Below, one piece after another: positions 1 to 8,705 of a DNA stretch of 64,000 nt. The stretch is from the NCBI RefSeq assembly GCF_017814975.1, contig NZ_JAGIQA010000009.1, positions 1 through 64,000 of the forward strand, given 5' to 3'. The translations under genes and the position numbers were made by a program. Below the pieces are notes generated by a model that saw only the letters and a program-made list of their open reading frames with translations, had not been told where the DNA came from and made no database searches. The DNA comes from Cupriavidus consociatus. GTDB taxonomy: Bacteria; Pseudomonadota; Gammaproteobacteria; Burkholderiales; Burkholderiaceae. Numbering within the stretch: position 1 is the stretch's first letter; every line of letters begins with the position of its first letter.

Positions 1-25
1 GTGAAAGTAGGTCATCGCCAGGCTC
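1..25 (+). rRNA. rrf: 5S ribosomal RNA, 3' end only
   Basis: The first bases (GTGAAAGTAGGTCATCGCC followed by AGGCT) match the conserved 3' strand of betaproteobacterial 5S rRNA, which pairs with the 5' end to close helix I. A strong terminator begins about 10 bases later, as expected at the end of an rrn operon. The rest of the gene lies left of the window, so the identification rests on this short stretch. Confidence 0.8.
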
Positions 26-34
26 TTATTGTGC

Positions 35-71
35 AAAACCCCTCGACAGCGTGTGCTGCGAGGGGTTTTTG
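35..71 (+). terminator. Rho-independent terminator of the rRNA operon
   Basis: AAAACCCCTCG at 35-45 pairs with CGAGGGGTTTT at 59-69. The stem continues inward as CAGC/GCTG around a GTGT loop, with one bulged A, and the right arm runs into TTTTT. It directly follows the 5S 3' end. Confidence 0.85.
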
Positions 72-128
72 CTTTGGCGCGGCTTCGAATTTGTCTGCGG
101 TTTATTGGCTCGAATAGACTATTACTTC

Positions 129-398
129 ATGTCAGACGACTGCGCCTGGTATCTCTACCTGCTCGAATGTACCGGTGACTCGATCTATACCGGGATCACC
201 ACTGACGTCGACCGGCGCTTTGCCGAGCATCTGTCGGGAAAAGGCGCCAAATATACGCGTTCGCGCAAGCCGATCCGAGTCATGATGCGGCTACGCTTCG
301 AAACCAAATCGGAAGCGTTGAAGGCGGAAATCGAGATCAAGCGAATGAGTGCAGCGCAGAAGCGTGCATTCTGTGCGCAGCACGAGGATCCAAATTAG
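129..398 (+). CDS. GIY-YIG nuclease-superfamily small protein (YhbQ/UPF0213-like)
   Basis: An 89-residue protein from the ATG at 129. The upstream in-frame ATG at 51 lies inside the rRNA terminator and is rejected. It is a bare GIY-YIG domain: WYLYLLEC strand, then the YTGIT variant of the second motif element, the RR-FAEH helix, the GAKYTR segment and a C-terminal Glu in IEIKRM. This fits the small UPF0213/YhbQ group, thought to act on DNA; the substrate in this organism is unknown. It stands alone between two terminators, so it is probably monocistronic. Confidence 0.85.
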   Translation: MSDDCAWYLYLLECTGDSIYTGITTDVDRRFAEHLSGKGAKYTRSRKPIRVMMRLRFETKSEALKAEIEIKRMSAAQKRAFCAQHEDPN

Positions 399-437
399 AA
401 CGGCCAGGACCGCAATGCGGTCCTGGCCGTTTTGTTT
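399..437. terminator. Bidirectional terminator between the GIY-YIG gene and ohr
   Basis: A perfect 15-bp stem: the left arm is at 399-413 and the right arm at 417-431, around an AAT loop. TTGTTT follows on the plus strand and an A-rich segment flanks the other side. It serves convergent genes ending at 398 (+) and 449 (-). Confidence 0.85.
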
Positions 438-448
438 GATACGCGGAA

Positions 449-871
449 TCAGACTACCGTCAGTGTCACGTCGATATTGCCTCGGGTGGCGTTCGAGTAC
501 GGGCAAACCTGGTGAGCCTGCTCCACCAGTTTCTCAGCCGCCTCGCGTTCGAACCCCGGCAGCGAAATCTTCAGCTCGACCTGGATGCCGAAACCTTGGG
601 GAATCGGCCCGATGCCGACAGCGCCCTCGATCGAAGCTTCTGCCGGCACATTGATCTTTTGCTGGCCGGCCACGTACCGGATCGCGCCCAGGAAGCAGGC
701 AGAGTAGCCTGCGGCAAACAGCTGTTCCGGGTTCAGACCGTTGCCGGCGCCACCCATTTCCTTGGGCACTGCCAGCTTGACGTCGAGTTGGCTATCGGAG
801 GTGGTGGCCCGGCCATCGCGGCCGCCAGTGGCTTTGGCATGGGCAGTATAAACGACTTTTTCGAGTTTCAT
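449..871 (-). CDS. ohr: Organic hydroperoxide resistance peroxidase Ohr
   Basis: A 140-residue OsmC/Ohr-superfamily thiol peroxidase that reduces fatty-acid and other organic hydroperoxides, using lipoyl-type reductants in the family. The two reactive cysteines are visible: C59 in the YSACFLGA segment and C123 in [13 protein letters not shown]. The helper residues R18 and E49 sit where the family places them. Length is normal. The gene follows ohrR by 34 bp on the same strand, with no obvious promoter between, so it is probably co-transcribed and derepressed when OhrR is oxidised. Confidence 0.95.
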   Translation of the reverse strand: MKLEKVVYTAHAKATGGRDGRATTSDSQLDVKLAVPKEMGGAGNGLNPEQLFAAGYSACFLGAIRYVAGQQKINVPAEASIEGAVGIGPIPQGFGIQVELKISLPGFEREAAEKLVEQAHQVCPYSNATRGNIDVTLTVV

Positions 872-905
872 TTAAGGCTCCGGTTTGGTTGCCCCCAGGG
901 GCGTA

Positions 906-1394
906 TCAAGGCTTGCCGTCGTGCGGCGGTGGGAAATCGGTACGCGCTGCTTCCAGCGTGGACCGCAATGCATGCAGGCGCTGCGTCAGGGCCTGGATTT
1001 CTTCGACCGGGCACTGCGTGGCGCACAACATCTGTTCAGGAATGCGTTCGGCTGCGTTGCGCAGCGCCCGTCCAGCCTCGGTCAGGCGTACCAGCACCCG
1101 GCGCTCGTCACCGGTATCGCGGTTGCGCGAAACGAGGCCAGTAGCTTCCAGCCGCTTCAACAACGGCGTCAGCGTGCCGGAGTCCAGCGCAAGGCGGCCA
1201 CCCAGTTCCGACACTGTCAGCGTTTCGGTCTCCCACAATACGAGCATCACCAGGTATTGCGGATAAGTAAGTCCAAGCTCACCAAGCATTGGCTTGTACA
1301 GCTTGGTCATCGCCAGCGAGGTCGAATACAGGGCAAAGCATAGTTGCCGATCGAGCAGTAGCCAATTCGAGGTGTCGTCGTTATCGCGTTCCAT
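906..1394 (-). CDS. ohrR: MarR-family peroxide sensor OhrR
   Basis: A 162-residue MarR-type repressor. The sensing cysteine C19 lies in the LCFALYS motif typical of OhrR. A winged-helix follows (LTVSELGGRLALDSGTLTPL recognition region, then the DERRV wing). Two C-terminal cysteines, C124 and C128, suggest the 2-Cys class (Xanthomonas type), in which C19 forms a disulfide with a second-subunit Cys. It lies directly upstream of ohr, and an inverted repeat 14 bp before its start is the likely operator. Confidence 0.93.
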   Translation of the reverse strand: MERDNDDTSNWLLLDRQLCFALYSTSLAMTKLYKPMLGELGLTYPQYLVMLVLWETETLTVSELGGRLALDSGTLTPLLKRLEATGLVSRNRDTGDERRVLVRLTEAGRALRNAAERIPEQMLCATQCPVEEIQALTQRLHALRSTLEAARTDFPPPHDGKP

Positions 1395-1407
1395 ATCGAT
1401 ATATTAG

Positions 1408-1424
1408 ACACAATTTGATTGTGT
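1408..1424. promoter_or_regulatory. Probable OhrR operator
   Basis: Perfect dyad ACACAAT-TTG-ATTGTGT in an AT-rich island 14-30 bp upstream of the ohrR start. It resembles the A/T-rich inverted repeats bound by OhrR proteins. Its position would make ohrR-ohr autoregulated. Confidence 0.7.
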
Positions 1425-1564
1425 GCAAGTTAAATACAGCGCCTTAATGAAAGAGATTAGTAAGACACTTGTGAGCCTTAATTCTGTTTTAAGTCTCGGT
1501 CGCTAGCATGATCCCGTCGCGTCGCAAAGTGCCGACGCCAGATCTTCTACAAAAGGATCCCGAC

Positions 1565-3034
1565 ATGATTCGCCAGACCATTGCTCGCACGGCCGTTGGT
1601 ATCGCAGCCCTCGCCGCCCTGGGCGGCGGGTATGCCTATCTGCAGAAGGAAGTCGTTACGCCCGGATACGCCGCCCCCATGCCGGCGCCCGTCGCGGCCG
1701 CGCAGCCAGCCGCTGCCGTGGCCACGCCGGCGGACTTTTCCGGCATCGTTGCGCAAAATGGGCCCGCCGTGGTCAATATCAGCGTGACCGCGCGCGCCCA
1801 ACGCACCGCGGCGCAGATGCCGCCGGGGATTGATCCGGACGATCCGCTGTTTCAGTTCTTCAAGCGCTTCGGCCCTCAGCTACAGGGCCCGCAAGGTGGC
1901 CAACAGCAACTGGTGCGCGGCTTGGGCTCCGGCTTTATCGTCAGCCCTGACGGCCTGATCCTGACCAATGCACACGTCGTCGACGGTGCGCAGGAGGTAA
2001 CCGTCAAGCTTACCGACCGTCGCGAGTTCAAGGCCAAGGTATTGGGCACCGATCCGCAGACCGATGTGGCGGTGATTCGCATCGATGCCAGGAACCTACC
2101 GACGGTTCGCCTGGGCGATCCCTCGCAGGTGCGCGTCGGCGAGCCTGTGCTGGCCATCGGCTCGCCGTACGGCTTCGAGAACACCGTGACAGCCGGCATC
2201 GTCAGCGCCAAGTCGCGCTCGCTGCCCGACGACACCTACGTGCCGTTCATCCAGACCGACGTGGCCGTCAATCCGGGCAACTCGGGCGGCCCGCTGTTCA
2301 ACCAGCGTGGCGAAGTCATCGGCATCAACGCGCAGATCTACAGCCAGACCGGTGGCTACCAGGGCTTGTCGTTCGCGATCCCGATAGACGTGGCCACCAA
2401 GGTCCAGCAGCAGCTGGTGGCGACCGGCAAAGTCACGCGCGGCCGCCTCGGCATCAGCGTGCAGGAGGTCAACCAGGCGCTGGCGCAATCGTTCGGATTG
2501 CCCAAGCCGACCGGAGCGCTGGTCAACTCGGTCGAGCCGGATAGTCCCGCAGCGCGAGCCGGCCTGAAGCCGGGCGACGTGATCGTGCAGCTCGGCAACG
2601 ACGTGATCGACCATTCGGGCGACCTGCCCGAGCATGTGGCCGACCTCAAGCCCGGCACGCAGAGCTCGCTGAAGATCATTCGCAAGGGCGAGCCGATGAC
2701 CTTGTCGGTGAAGATCGGCACGGCCAAGGACCGGGCGGTGGCGCAGAAGGGCGGCGCCAACGAGGCCAGCGGCCGGCTCGGGCTGGCCGTGCGTCCGCTG
2801 TCGCCGGCGGAAAAGCGCGACAGCGGCATCGAAGGCGGCCTGGTGGTCGAAGACGTGGCCGGACCCGCGGCGCGGGTGGGCATCCAGCCGGGCGACGTGA
2901 TCCTGTCGCTAAACGGCACGCCGATCACTTCGGCCGAGCAACTGAAATCGCTGGTGACAAAGTCCGGCAAGCAGGTGGCGCTGCTGGTGCAACGCGACGA
3001 TGCACGCATCTTCATTCCGCTCGATATCGGTTAA
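1565..3034 (+). CDS. degP: Periplasmic Do-like serine protease (DegP/MucD/HtrA family)
   Basis: The ATG at 1565 is preferred because AAAAGGA lies just upstream and the protein then opens with an exported signal/anchor sequence. The alternative ATG at 1508 only adds 19 non-hydrophobic residues. The 489-residue product has the full trypsin-like triad: H137 in TNAHVVDGA, D167 in TDVAV, S240 in GNSGGPLF. Two PDZ domains follow, roughly residues 265-360 and 390-485. It would degrade or hold misfolded envelope proteins. It is a single gene divergent from ohrR. No sigma-E-type promoter was recognised upstream. Confidence 0.95.
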   Translation: MIRQTIARTAVGIAALAALGGGYAYLQKEVVTPGYAAPMPAPVAAAQPAAAVATPADFSGIVAQNGPAVVNISVTARAQRTAAQMPPGIDPDDPLFQFFKRFGPQLQGPQGGQQQLVRGLGSGFIVSPDGLILTNAHVVDGAQEVTVKLTDRREFKAKVLGTDPQTDVAVIRIDARNLPTVRLGDPSQVRVGEPVLAIGSPYGFENTVTAGIVSAKSRSLPDDTYVPFIQTDVAVNPGNSGGPLFNQRGEVIGINAQIYSQTGGYQGLSFAIPIDVATKVQQQLVATGKVTRGRLGISVQEVNQALAQSFGLPKPTGALVNSVEPDSPAARAGLKPGDVIVQLGNDVIDHSGDLPEHVADLKPGTQSSLKIIRKGEPMTLSVKIGTAKDRAVAQKGGANEASGRLGLAVRPLSPAEKRDSGIEGGLVVEDVAGPAARVGIQPGDVILSLNGTPITSAEQLKSLVTKSGKQVALLVQRDDARIFIPLDIG

Positions 3035-3100
3035 TGCCGATCGATGCGTCACTGCCCGTGAATCGTTAACAGGCAAGGCTTTGCGGTTTACACGGGCCGC

Positions 3101-3134
3101 GCGGGCCGTATACCGAGACCGGTATACGGCCCGC
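3101..3134 (+). terminator. Hairpin downstream of degP
   Basis: A perfect 14-bp stem, GCGGGCCGTATACC at 3101-3114 and its complement at 3121-3134, around a GAGACC loop. No T-run follows (TAAGCC instead), so it may be a Rho-dependent end or an mRNA 3' stabiliser rather than a classical terminator. Confidence 0.5.
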
Positions 3135-3278
3135 TAAGCCTTATGGGAAGCGGCATTCCGCGCAACCAACTACTTACAGAAGGCGCGCCAACAGGTATTA
3201 TCTCGACTGCGATGCACGAAGCATGCGGCGGTAGCCCCCGCCGGCCCTGGTTCTGCTGAATCGACAAAAAGGAAGTCT

Positions 3279-3611
3279 ATGCAGTTGGATTTCACCCGCG
3301 CCACAACGCCGGGTACCGATAGAGCGCGGCGACTGGCGTCAACGACGTCGGCGGCCGGCTCCGCGCCGAAGCCCCGGCGGCGCAAGAAAGTAGTCGCCCC
3401 GCATTGGGAGCGAGGCTACCGCTCGCATTTCTACCGCAATGAACGCGGCGACAAGCTTGGCGAAGTGCGCCTGTCCGAGCGCGGCGAAGTTCCCGTGGTC
3501 TACCACTGGGCCGCCGGCAATTACTCTGGCGCCGAAGGATCGCTGGTCCATGCTCGCGCGCGCGTCGAAGAAACCATTGGTTTCGGCATGCGCCAGTTGT
3601 CGCTGTTCTGA
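3279..3611 (+). CDS. Conserved-looking small basic protein, function unknown
   Basis: A 110-residue protein with GGAAG 6 bp before the ATG. The first ~40 residues are basic and low-complexity (RARR, PKPRRRKK). The rest looks globular, with an RGYRSHFYRNERGDKLGEV strand pattern and a C-terminal VEETIGFGMRQLSLF tail. I recognise no family. No signal peptide or membrane segment is visible. The codon bias matches neighbouring genes, which supports a real gene. Neighbours give no functional clue. Confidence 0.7.
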   Translation: MQLDFTRATTPGTDRARRLASTTSAAGSAPKPRRRKKVVAPHWERGYRSHFYRNERGDKLGEVRLSERGEVPVVYHWAAGNYSGAEGSLVHARARVEETIGFGMRQLSLF

Positions 3612-3756
3612 GCAGGTATTTCGCCGCTGCCGCGTCTGCCGGCACTGCAACCCGTCCGCGCCATCATCCGCTGCGCGGCGACTCCGCACCTCCCCGATTC
3701 TTCGCACTGCAGTCGATCCAGCGTTCCGCCACTGATGGCCGGAACATTCGCGCGTT

Positions 3757-4147
3757 TCAGGCCAGACGCCGCTGCGCCAGCATGTCCGCCGCCGCGCCAA
3801 GCGCGAGCACCGCAATCAACCGGTAGATATCCTCGCAGGCGCAGCCTGGCCTGTTGCTCGACTGTTGCTGCGAGTTGCGACAGTGCTCCTTGGTGTGCCT
3901 GCGCCATGCCAGCCACGCCCTGGACAAAACGCGCCGCCACCATCCGCGCCAGCGTATGGCGGGTGGCCGCCGCAAGCGTGCCGGCCATGAACAGCAACAG
4001 CACCCCGATCAGCTAATAGCGGTACCCAAACCGTCGCGACAGCCACTGCTGCGCGAGGATTATCAGCATGCTGCCGACGGCATAGGCCGCCTGGTGCAGC
4101 CCGACGCGCAGACGCGACAGTGGCTGCCAGGACGTGCCGTTCGTCAT
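3757..4147 (-). pseudogene. Decayed MFS drug exporter (EmrB/DHA2-like) remnant
   Basis: The minus-strand reading begins at the ATG at 4147, overlapping the end of the marR remnant. It gives an MFS N-terminus: GLHQAAYAVGSMLII, the QQWLSRRFGYR loop between helices 2 and 3, an in-frame TAG at 4013-4015, then LLLFMAGTLAA and MVAARFVQGVAGM. Frameshifts follow and less than a third of a transporter remains. The motifs match EmrB-type 14-helix exporters. It is almost certainly non-functional. Confidence 0.7.
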
Positions 4148-4458
4148 GGCTGCAGGGCTTGCAGGGTCTGGTGCAATTGCGTCAGCGCGCGCGGTACCAG
4201 CGAGGACGCTCGCGCCCAGCGGTGCCCACGCCTCGCCGTAAGCGGCATGGACCACCGGCGCGGCCCGCGCCAGCAGGCGCCGCGCGCTTCGATCCCGTCC
4301 AGCAGCCGCGTCATCGGCGTGCGGGTGGCGTCAGTGTCGTACCCAGCTCGGAGAGCATGCCGACAGCATGCTCATCAGCAGGTACTGGTTCATGTCCAGC
4401 TCGAAGGGGCGAGGGCCTGGTCGATGTGTGCGCGCAGCAGGCGTGCGGTGCGCAGCAG
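4144..4458 (-). pseudogene. Decayed MarR-family regulator remnant
   Basis: MarR fragments can be read in alternating minus-strand frames. An LLRTARLLRAHIDQALAP helix is followed, after a shift, by FELDMNQYLLMSML, then SELGTTLTP, then MTRLLDGIEARG (recognition helix). The final helix RALTQLHQTLQALQP ends in a TGA overlapping the ATG of the MFS remnant. At least three frameshifts are needed and the 5' end abuts the tgpA stop. This is a classic marR-emrB drug-resistance pair in decay. Confidence 0.65.
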
Positions 4459-6462
4459 TTATAAGCGGGAGGATTTTTGCCGGCGCAGCACTCCGGCGAT
4501 GTCTCGCGTGCCCGCTCGCACGCGCTCCGCCACCTGCCGCGCGCGCGCCGGATCGGCGTTGCCATAACGTTGCCCGATGTAGGCCGCGGCAACCGCCGCG
4601 ATGGCCGCGGCCGCCTGCGGCAGCCGCGCGCTGGCCCGTGCAGCGAAGTCCTGGGGACCTTCGGCCGGCGCGCGCACGCAGCCGTGCCGGGCCAACATTT
4701 CGCAGAAGCGGTCGTAGGCGGCGTCAAGCGGATCGGCATGCTCCCGGCGCCGCCACAGCGGCACCAGTGCGAGCAGGCAAAGCATCCCCAGCGCACCGGC
4801 CAGCAGCTGCCCGGCGCTGGCCCCCGTGCCGAGGGTGGCCAGCAGGCGCGCCTGCTGCGCATGGTCGTACTGCAGGACCCAGCGCTGCCAGCGGTAGACC
4901 ATGCCCTCGTAGGCCCAGCGGACATCCTGCAGCCAGCCCGGCTGGTGGGCCGGACGCCAGGCCGAGGTCTCGGCGCCGAGGACGGCGTCCAGGCCCCGCT
5001 CGATCCGGTTGGGCGCGACCGCGCTGGTCGGATCCACTCGCACCCAGCCGCGGCCGTCGAGCCAGACTTCGGCCCAGGCGTGGGCGTCGGACTGGCGTAC
5101 CACGTAGTGGCCGCCGATGGGGTTGTATTCGCCGCCCTGGTAGCCGGTGACGACCCGTGCCGGTACGCCGGCGGCGCGCATCAGGAAGACGAAGCTGCTG
5201 GCGTAGTGCTCGCAGAAGCCACGCCGGGTGTCGAACACAAAGCTGTCGACCTGCTCCGCGCCGAGCGGTGGCGGGCTGAGTGTGTAGGCAAACGGCGCGG
5301 CGGCGAACAGGCGCAGTGCCGCCTGCACCCGTGCGGCGGGATCGGAGTGCTGCGCGGCCCATGCGGACGCCAGCGCGCGGGCGCGCGGGTTGCCGCCTGC
5401 GGGCAGGGCCAGCGCCAGCCGGCGCGTGGCGGCATCCAGCGCCTCCGGTGCCGGGGCGAGCGTCGATCGCGCCTGGTAGCGGATGCGCTGGTCCACCGGC
5501 CGGCGCGACATGAATTCGCCATCTGGCGTGACGGCGGCTTCGGCGGATGGCGACAGGGCCTGCCCGCGGTCCAGCACCAGCAGCCAGTGCTGAGAACTCG
5601 GTTCGAGCGTGATGCTGTAGTCGATTCCGTGCCTGCCGGCCACAGCGGCCACAGCGGCTGGCGCAGGCGCCAGCGCGTGCAGCCGCTGCCGCGCCGGACG
5701 CCAGGTGGTGCCGTCGTACTCCCACAGCACCAGCGCGCGCCAGTACAGCACCGCGGCAGGCAGCGGCGGGCCAGCGACCTCGGCGCGCAGTGCCAGCGCC
5801 GGCGAGCGGATCAGCTGGCCGACGCTGCCAGGCCGCATTGTGTCGCTGAGGCCGGTGGTGCCGGTGGGCGCGGATTGCGGCAGCTGCCACAGCGGGTGCT
5901 CCAGCCGCGGGAACAGCACAAACATGGCCACCGCCCAAGGCAGGCCGAGCAGCGCCATGCGGCCCAGCATCGGCCAGATCGCCAGCCGGCTGCGCGCCTC
6001 CGGGTGGTGCAGCAGCAGCCAGTTGCGCAACACCCAGGCGCCGATCGCCAGGCTGTACAGCGCCAGCCAGAAGGGCTGGTCCGACAGGTACAGCGTCAGC
6101 AGCAGGTAGAAGGACAACTGCGTGACCAGCGTGGCGTCGGCCAGCGCGCGGCACTCCAGCAGCTTGAGGATGACGAATGCACCCAGCAGCGCCACGGCCA
6201 GCTCGCGTCCCACGCCGCCGCCGGCCTGCCAGGCCAGCGCACTGGCCACCAGCAGCACCAGCAGCGCGGTCGTGCCGAGCATCCAGCGCGACGGCAGCGG
6301 CGCGCGCCGGCGCCACAGCAGCCAGCGCCAGCCCAGCAGCAGCAACAGCAGCAGGCTGACCGACACCGGCAACGTCCGCGCCTGCGGCGCCAGCACCAGC
6401 GCCAGCTGGCCGAGCAGCATGCCGTGGTCTTCATGCCGCAGCGGCCTTGCCACGGCAGTCAC
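4459..6462 (-). CDS. tgpA: TgpA-like transglutaminase-fold membrane protease
   Basis: The GTG at 6462 is chosen because it overlaps the stop of the upstream DUF58 gene (GTGA). The 667-residue protein has about five or six N-terminal membrane helices (DUF3488 region), then a periplasmic transglutaminase core with the Cys in RRGFCEHYASSF, the His in SDAHAWAEVWL and the Asp in GWVRVDPTSA. Another membrane helix and a DUF4129-like C-terminus follow. Pseudomonas TgpA is a periplasmic protein important for viability. It is the last gene of a moxR-DUF58-tgpA operon, a widespread module probably concerned with envelope protein processing. Confidence 0.9.
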   Translation of the reverse strand: MTAVARPLRHEDHGMLLGQLALVLAPQARTLPVSVSLLLLLLLGWRWLLWRRRAPLPSRWMLGTTALLVLLVASALAWQAGGGVGRELAVALLGAFVILKLLECRALADATLVTQLSFYLLLTLYLSDQPFWLALYSLAIGAWVLRNWLLLHHPEARSRLAIWPMLGRMALLGLPWAVAMFVLFPRLEHPLWQLPQSAPTGTTGLSDTMRPGSVGQLIRSPALALRAEVAGPPLPAAVLYWRALVLWEYDGTTWRPARQRLHALAPAPAAVAAVAGRHGIDYSITLEPSSQHWLLVLDRGQALSPSAEAAVTPDGEFMSRRPVDQRIRYQARSTLAPAPEALDAATRRLALALPAGGNPRARALASAWAAQHSDPAARVQAALRLFAAAPFAYTLSPPPLGAEQVDSFVFDTRRGFCEHYASSFVFLMRAAGVPARVVTGYQGGEYNPIGGHYVVRQSDAHAWAEVWLDGRGWVRVDPTSAVAPNRIERGLDAVLGAETSAWRPAHQPGWLQDVRWAYEGMVYRWQRWVLQYDHAQQARLLATLGTGASAGQLLAGALGMLCLLALVPLWRRREHADPLDAAYDRFCEMLARHGCVRAPAEGPQDFAARASARLPQAAAAIAAVAAAYIGQRYGNADPARARQVAERVRAGTRDIAGVLRRQKSSRL

Positions 6463-7523
6463 GGGCGGGCTCCGGGCTGCTTCGGATACCGCGGCCACAG
6501 CGCCAGCGCTTCCAGGCAGGCGCGGCGATGGCTCGCGCCGCCCGCGGGCGGCAGTTCGAGGCCCGGCAGGCGCAGGCCAATCTCGGCATCGTCTGGCGCG
6601 GCCAGCAGCCAGGCGCACAGCCGCGATAGCCGTGCTTCGGCGTCCATGCCGGCGGGCATCGCCTGCCAGTCGAGCCAGCGCGCCGGGCGCTGCGGTGGAT
6701 CGCCGCTGCGGCTAAGCCATCGGCCGGTGCGCGCGCTGTGCTTCCACGCGATCCGGTGCAAAGGGTCGCCGCTGCGGTAGCGCCGCAACTGGTCGATACC
6801 GTCATCGCCCGGAACGGCGGCTATGGCATGCGCGTCGTCCGCGCCAGGGCGATACGCGGCGGGCGGGGGCGGTGCATTGGTTTCCGGCGCCGGATAGACC
6901 AGCGTCGACAGCGGCAGCTCCGCATGGCTCCAGACGCGGAACAGCCCGAACGGGAAGCGGCTGCTGATCACCACGCGCGGCAGCGCCAGCCGTCCGCGCC
7001 GCAGCGCCGGCACGTGCAGCGCAAGCGTGCCGCTGGCGTGGCCGTCGAGCGTCAGCGTGGCCGGCACCACTTCTGGCAGCGCCGGGGCGCGCGCCTCGAT
7101 GCCAATGCGCGCGCCGGCGTCGGCGTTGTCGACGCGCAGCGCAAATACCGCGAGCTGGCCGGCATGCACCGGCGCCACCGTGCCCGCGCTCACCGCCAGT
7201 TCGAGCAGGTTGCGGTACGCCAGCCACATGCACGACATGCCGATGCCGGCCAGCAGGAAGGTCAGCGCGAAACCCAGGCCGATGTTGTAGTTCAGCGAGG
7301 TCAGCAGCATCGCGCCGAGCAGCACGGCAAAGCCGATGCCGCCGCGCGCGGGAAGGATATAGAGATGGCGCCGGTCCAGCCGCACGGTGCCGCCGGAGGG
7401 CCGGCGCGCGGCGATGCGCTGGCCGAAGAACCTGGCGGAGGCGAACAGCCCCGGCCCCGGCAGGCGATGGTGTGCGGCGGCGTCTCTGTTGTCGTGCGGC
7501 GCCGCCGGCGGATCGCTCGCCAT
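6459..7523 (-). CDS. DUF58 domain membrane protein (MoxR-associated)
   Basis: A 354-residue protein with two close N-terminal transmembrane helices (about residues 55-100: GIGFAVLLGAMLLTSL and LGFALTFLLAGIGM). A predicted extended domain follows, then the DUF58 signature region with RRYRSGDPLHRIAWKHSAR. DUF58 proteins are constant partners of MoxR ATPases and carry a von-Willebrand-A-like fold. It starts 5 bp after the moxR stop and overlaps tgpA by 4 bp, so the three genes are translationally coupled. Confidence 0.88.
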   Translation of the reverse strand: MASDPPAAPHDNRDAAAHHRLPGPGLFASARFFGQRIAARRPSGGTVRLDRRHLYILPARGGIGFAVLLGAMLLTSLNYNIGLGFALTFLLAGIGMSCMWLAYRNLLELAVSAGTVAPVHAGQLAVFALRVDNADAGARIGIEARAPALPEVVPATLTLDGHASGTLALHVPALRRGRLALPRVVISSRFPFGLFRVWSHAELPLSTLVYPAPETNAPPPPAAYRPGADDAHAIAAVPGDDGIDQLRRYRSGDPLHRIAWKHSARTGRWLSRSGDPPQRPARWLDWQAMPAGMDAEARLSRLCAWLLAAPDDAEIGLRLPGLELPPAGGASHRRACLEALALWPRYPKQPGARP

Positions 7524-7528
7524 GGGCG

Positions 7529-8455
7529 TCAGGGGATGGGGACGCCGGCAAGCAGTGCCGCCAGCTCGCCGTCCACCGCGGCGGGGCTGCCGCCGCCCGC
7601 CGGCAGCAGCCGGTGCGCGGCCACGGCGGCAAAGACCGCCTGCACATCCTCAGGCAACACCAGTTCGCGCTGCGCCAGCAGGGCCCATGCGCGCGCGCAG
7701 GCCAGCAGCGCCAGCCCGGCGCGCGGCGACAGGCCCGCCGCAAAGCCGCCGTGGTGCCGCGTGGCCTGCACCAGCGCCAGCACATAGTCGACCAGCGCGG
7801 GGCTGGCGTACACCTGCGCGGCCGCCTGCTGCAGGGCCAGCACCTGCGCGGCATCCATGACCGGCGTGGCTTCTGCCGCGCTGGCGCCGCCGAGGTACAG
7901 CACGCGCTCGAAGGCGGGATCGGGGTAGCCCAGCGATACGCGCATGGTAAAGCGGTCGAGCTGCGATTCAGGCAGCGCATGGGTGCCCAGCTGCTCCAGC
8001 GGATTCTGCGTGGCGATCACGAAAAACGGTGCCGGCAGCGCGTGCGTGGTGCCGTCATGGGTCACCTGCCGCTCGGCCATGGCTTCGAGCAGCGCGCTCT
8101 GGGTCTTGGGCGGCGCCCGGTTGATTTCGTCGGCCAGCACGACCTGCGCGAACACCGGGCCGCGGTGGAAGCGGAATTCGCCCGCATCGCGCACGAACAC
8201 CGAGACGCCGATCAGATCCGCCGGCAGCAGGTCGCTGGTGAACTGCACGCGCTGGTACTGCAGCCCGAGCGTGCGCGCCAGCGCATGCGCGAGCGTGGTC
8301 TTGCCCACGCCGGGCACGTCTTCCAGCAGCAGGTGGCCCCCCGCCAGCATGCAGGCCAGCGCCAGCCGGACTTGCTGCGGCTTGCCGAGGACGATGCGGC
8401 CCAGCTGGGCCTGGGCCTCGGCCAGCGAAGCGACGATGCGTGGGCGGGCTGTCAC
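7529..8455 (-). CDS. MoxR-family AAA+ ATPase
   Basis: The GTG at 8455 with GAGG 6 bp upstream is chosen; longer in-frame starts add low-complexity sequence. The 308-residue protein has Walker A EDVPGVGKTT (K52), Walker B VVLADEINRAPPKTQSALLEAM, sensor region FFVIATQNPLEQLGTH and an arginine-rich lid. MoxR ATPases act as chaperones in the assembly or activation of partner complexes. Here the partners are the DUF58 protein and TgpA encoded immediately downstream. A start at 8554 cannot be excluded. Confidence 0.9.
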   Translation of the reverse strand: MTARPRIVASLAEAQAQLGRIVLGKPQQVRLALACMLAGGHLLLEDVPGVGKTTLAHALARTLGLQYQRVQFTSDLLPADLIGVSVFVRDAGEFRFHRGPVFAQVVLADEINRAPPKTQSALLEAMAERQVTHDGTTHALPAPFFVIATQNPLEQLGTHALPESQLDRFTMRVSLGYPDPAFERVLYLGGASAAEATPVMDAAQVLALQQAAAQVYASPALVDYVLALVQATRHHGGFAAGLSPRAGLALLACARAWALLAQRELVLPEDVQAVFAAVAAHRLLPAGGGSPAAVDGELAALLAGVPIP

Positions 8456-8705
8456 GTTGGACCTCGGCGCAAGGGAGTGGGAAGGAATCCGGACCGGCGG
8501 CAAAAACGGGGATGCGGTGCAGCGCATTGTAGCGGCGTGCGCGGCACGCGGCACCGTCTGTTTCCGAACGGAGACACCACGGGCCGGTGGCCGTGCGCCT
8601 GGATGGCGCAGCAGCTGCGCCAGATTGCGCCGGTTCTGGCATCATGAGCCTGTCGGGCCACCGCGGCCCGCCCGTGTTTCTTTCCCCCTTCCGCTGCCCG
8701 CTGCA

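Noticed and set aside
51..128. N-terminal extension of the GIY-YIG protein from the ATG at 51
   Set aside because: The extension overlaps the rRNA terminator hairpin and is not part of the domain.
4477..6780. A 767-codon plus-strand open frame opposite tgpA and DUF58
   Set aside because: It is antisense to two well-supported genes with clear transglutaminase and DUF58 motifs, and its translation is Arg/Gln/His-rich without domains. This is usual for opposite frames in high-GC DNA.
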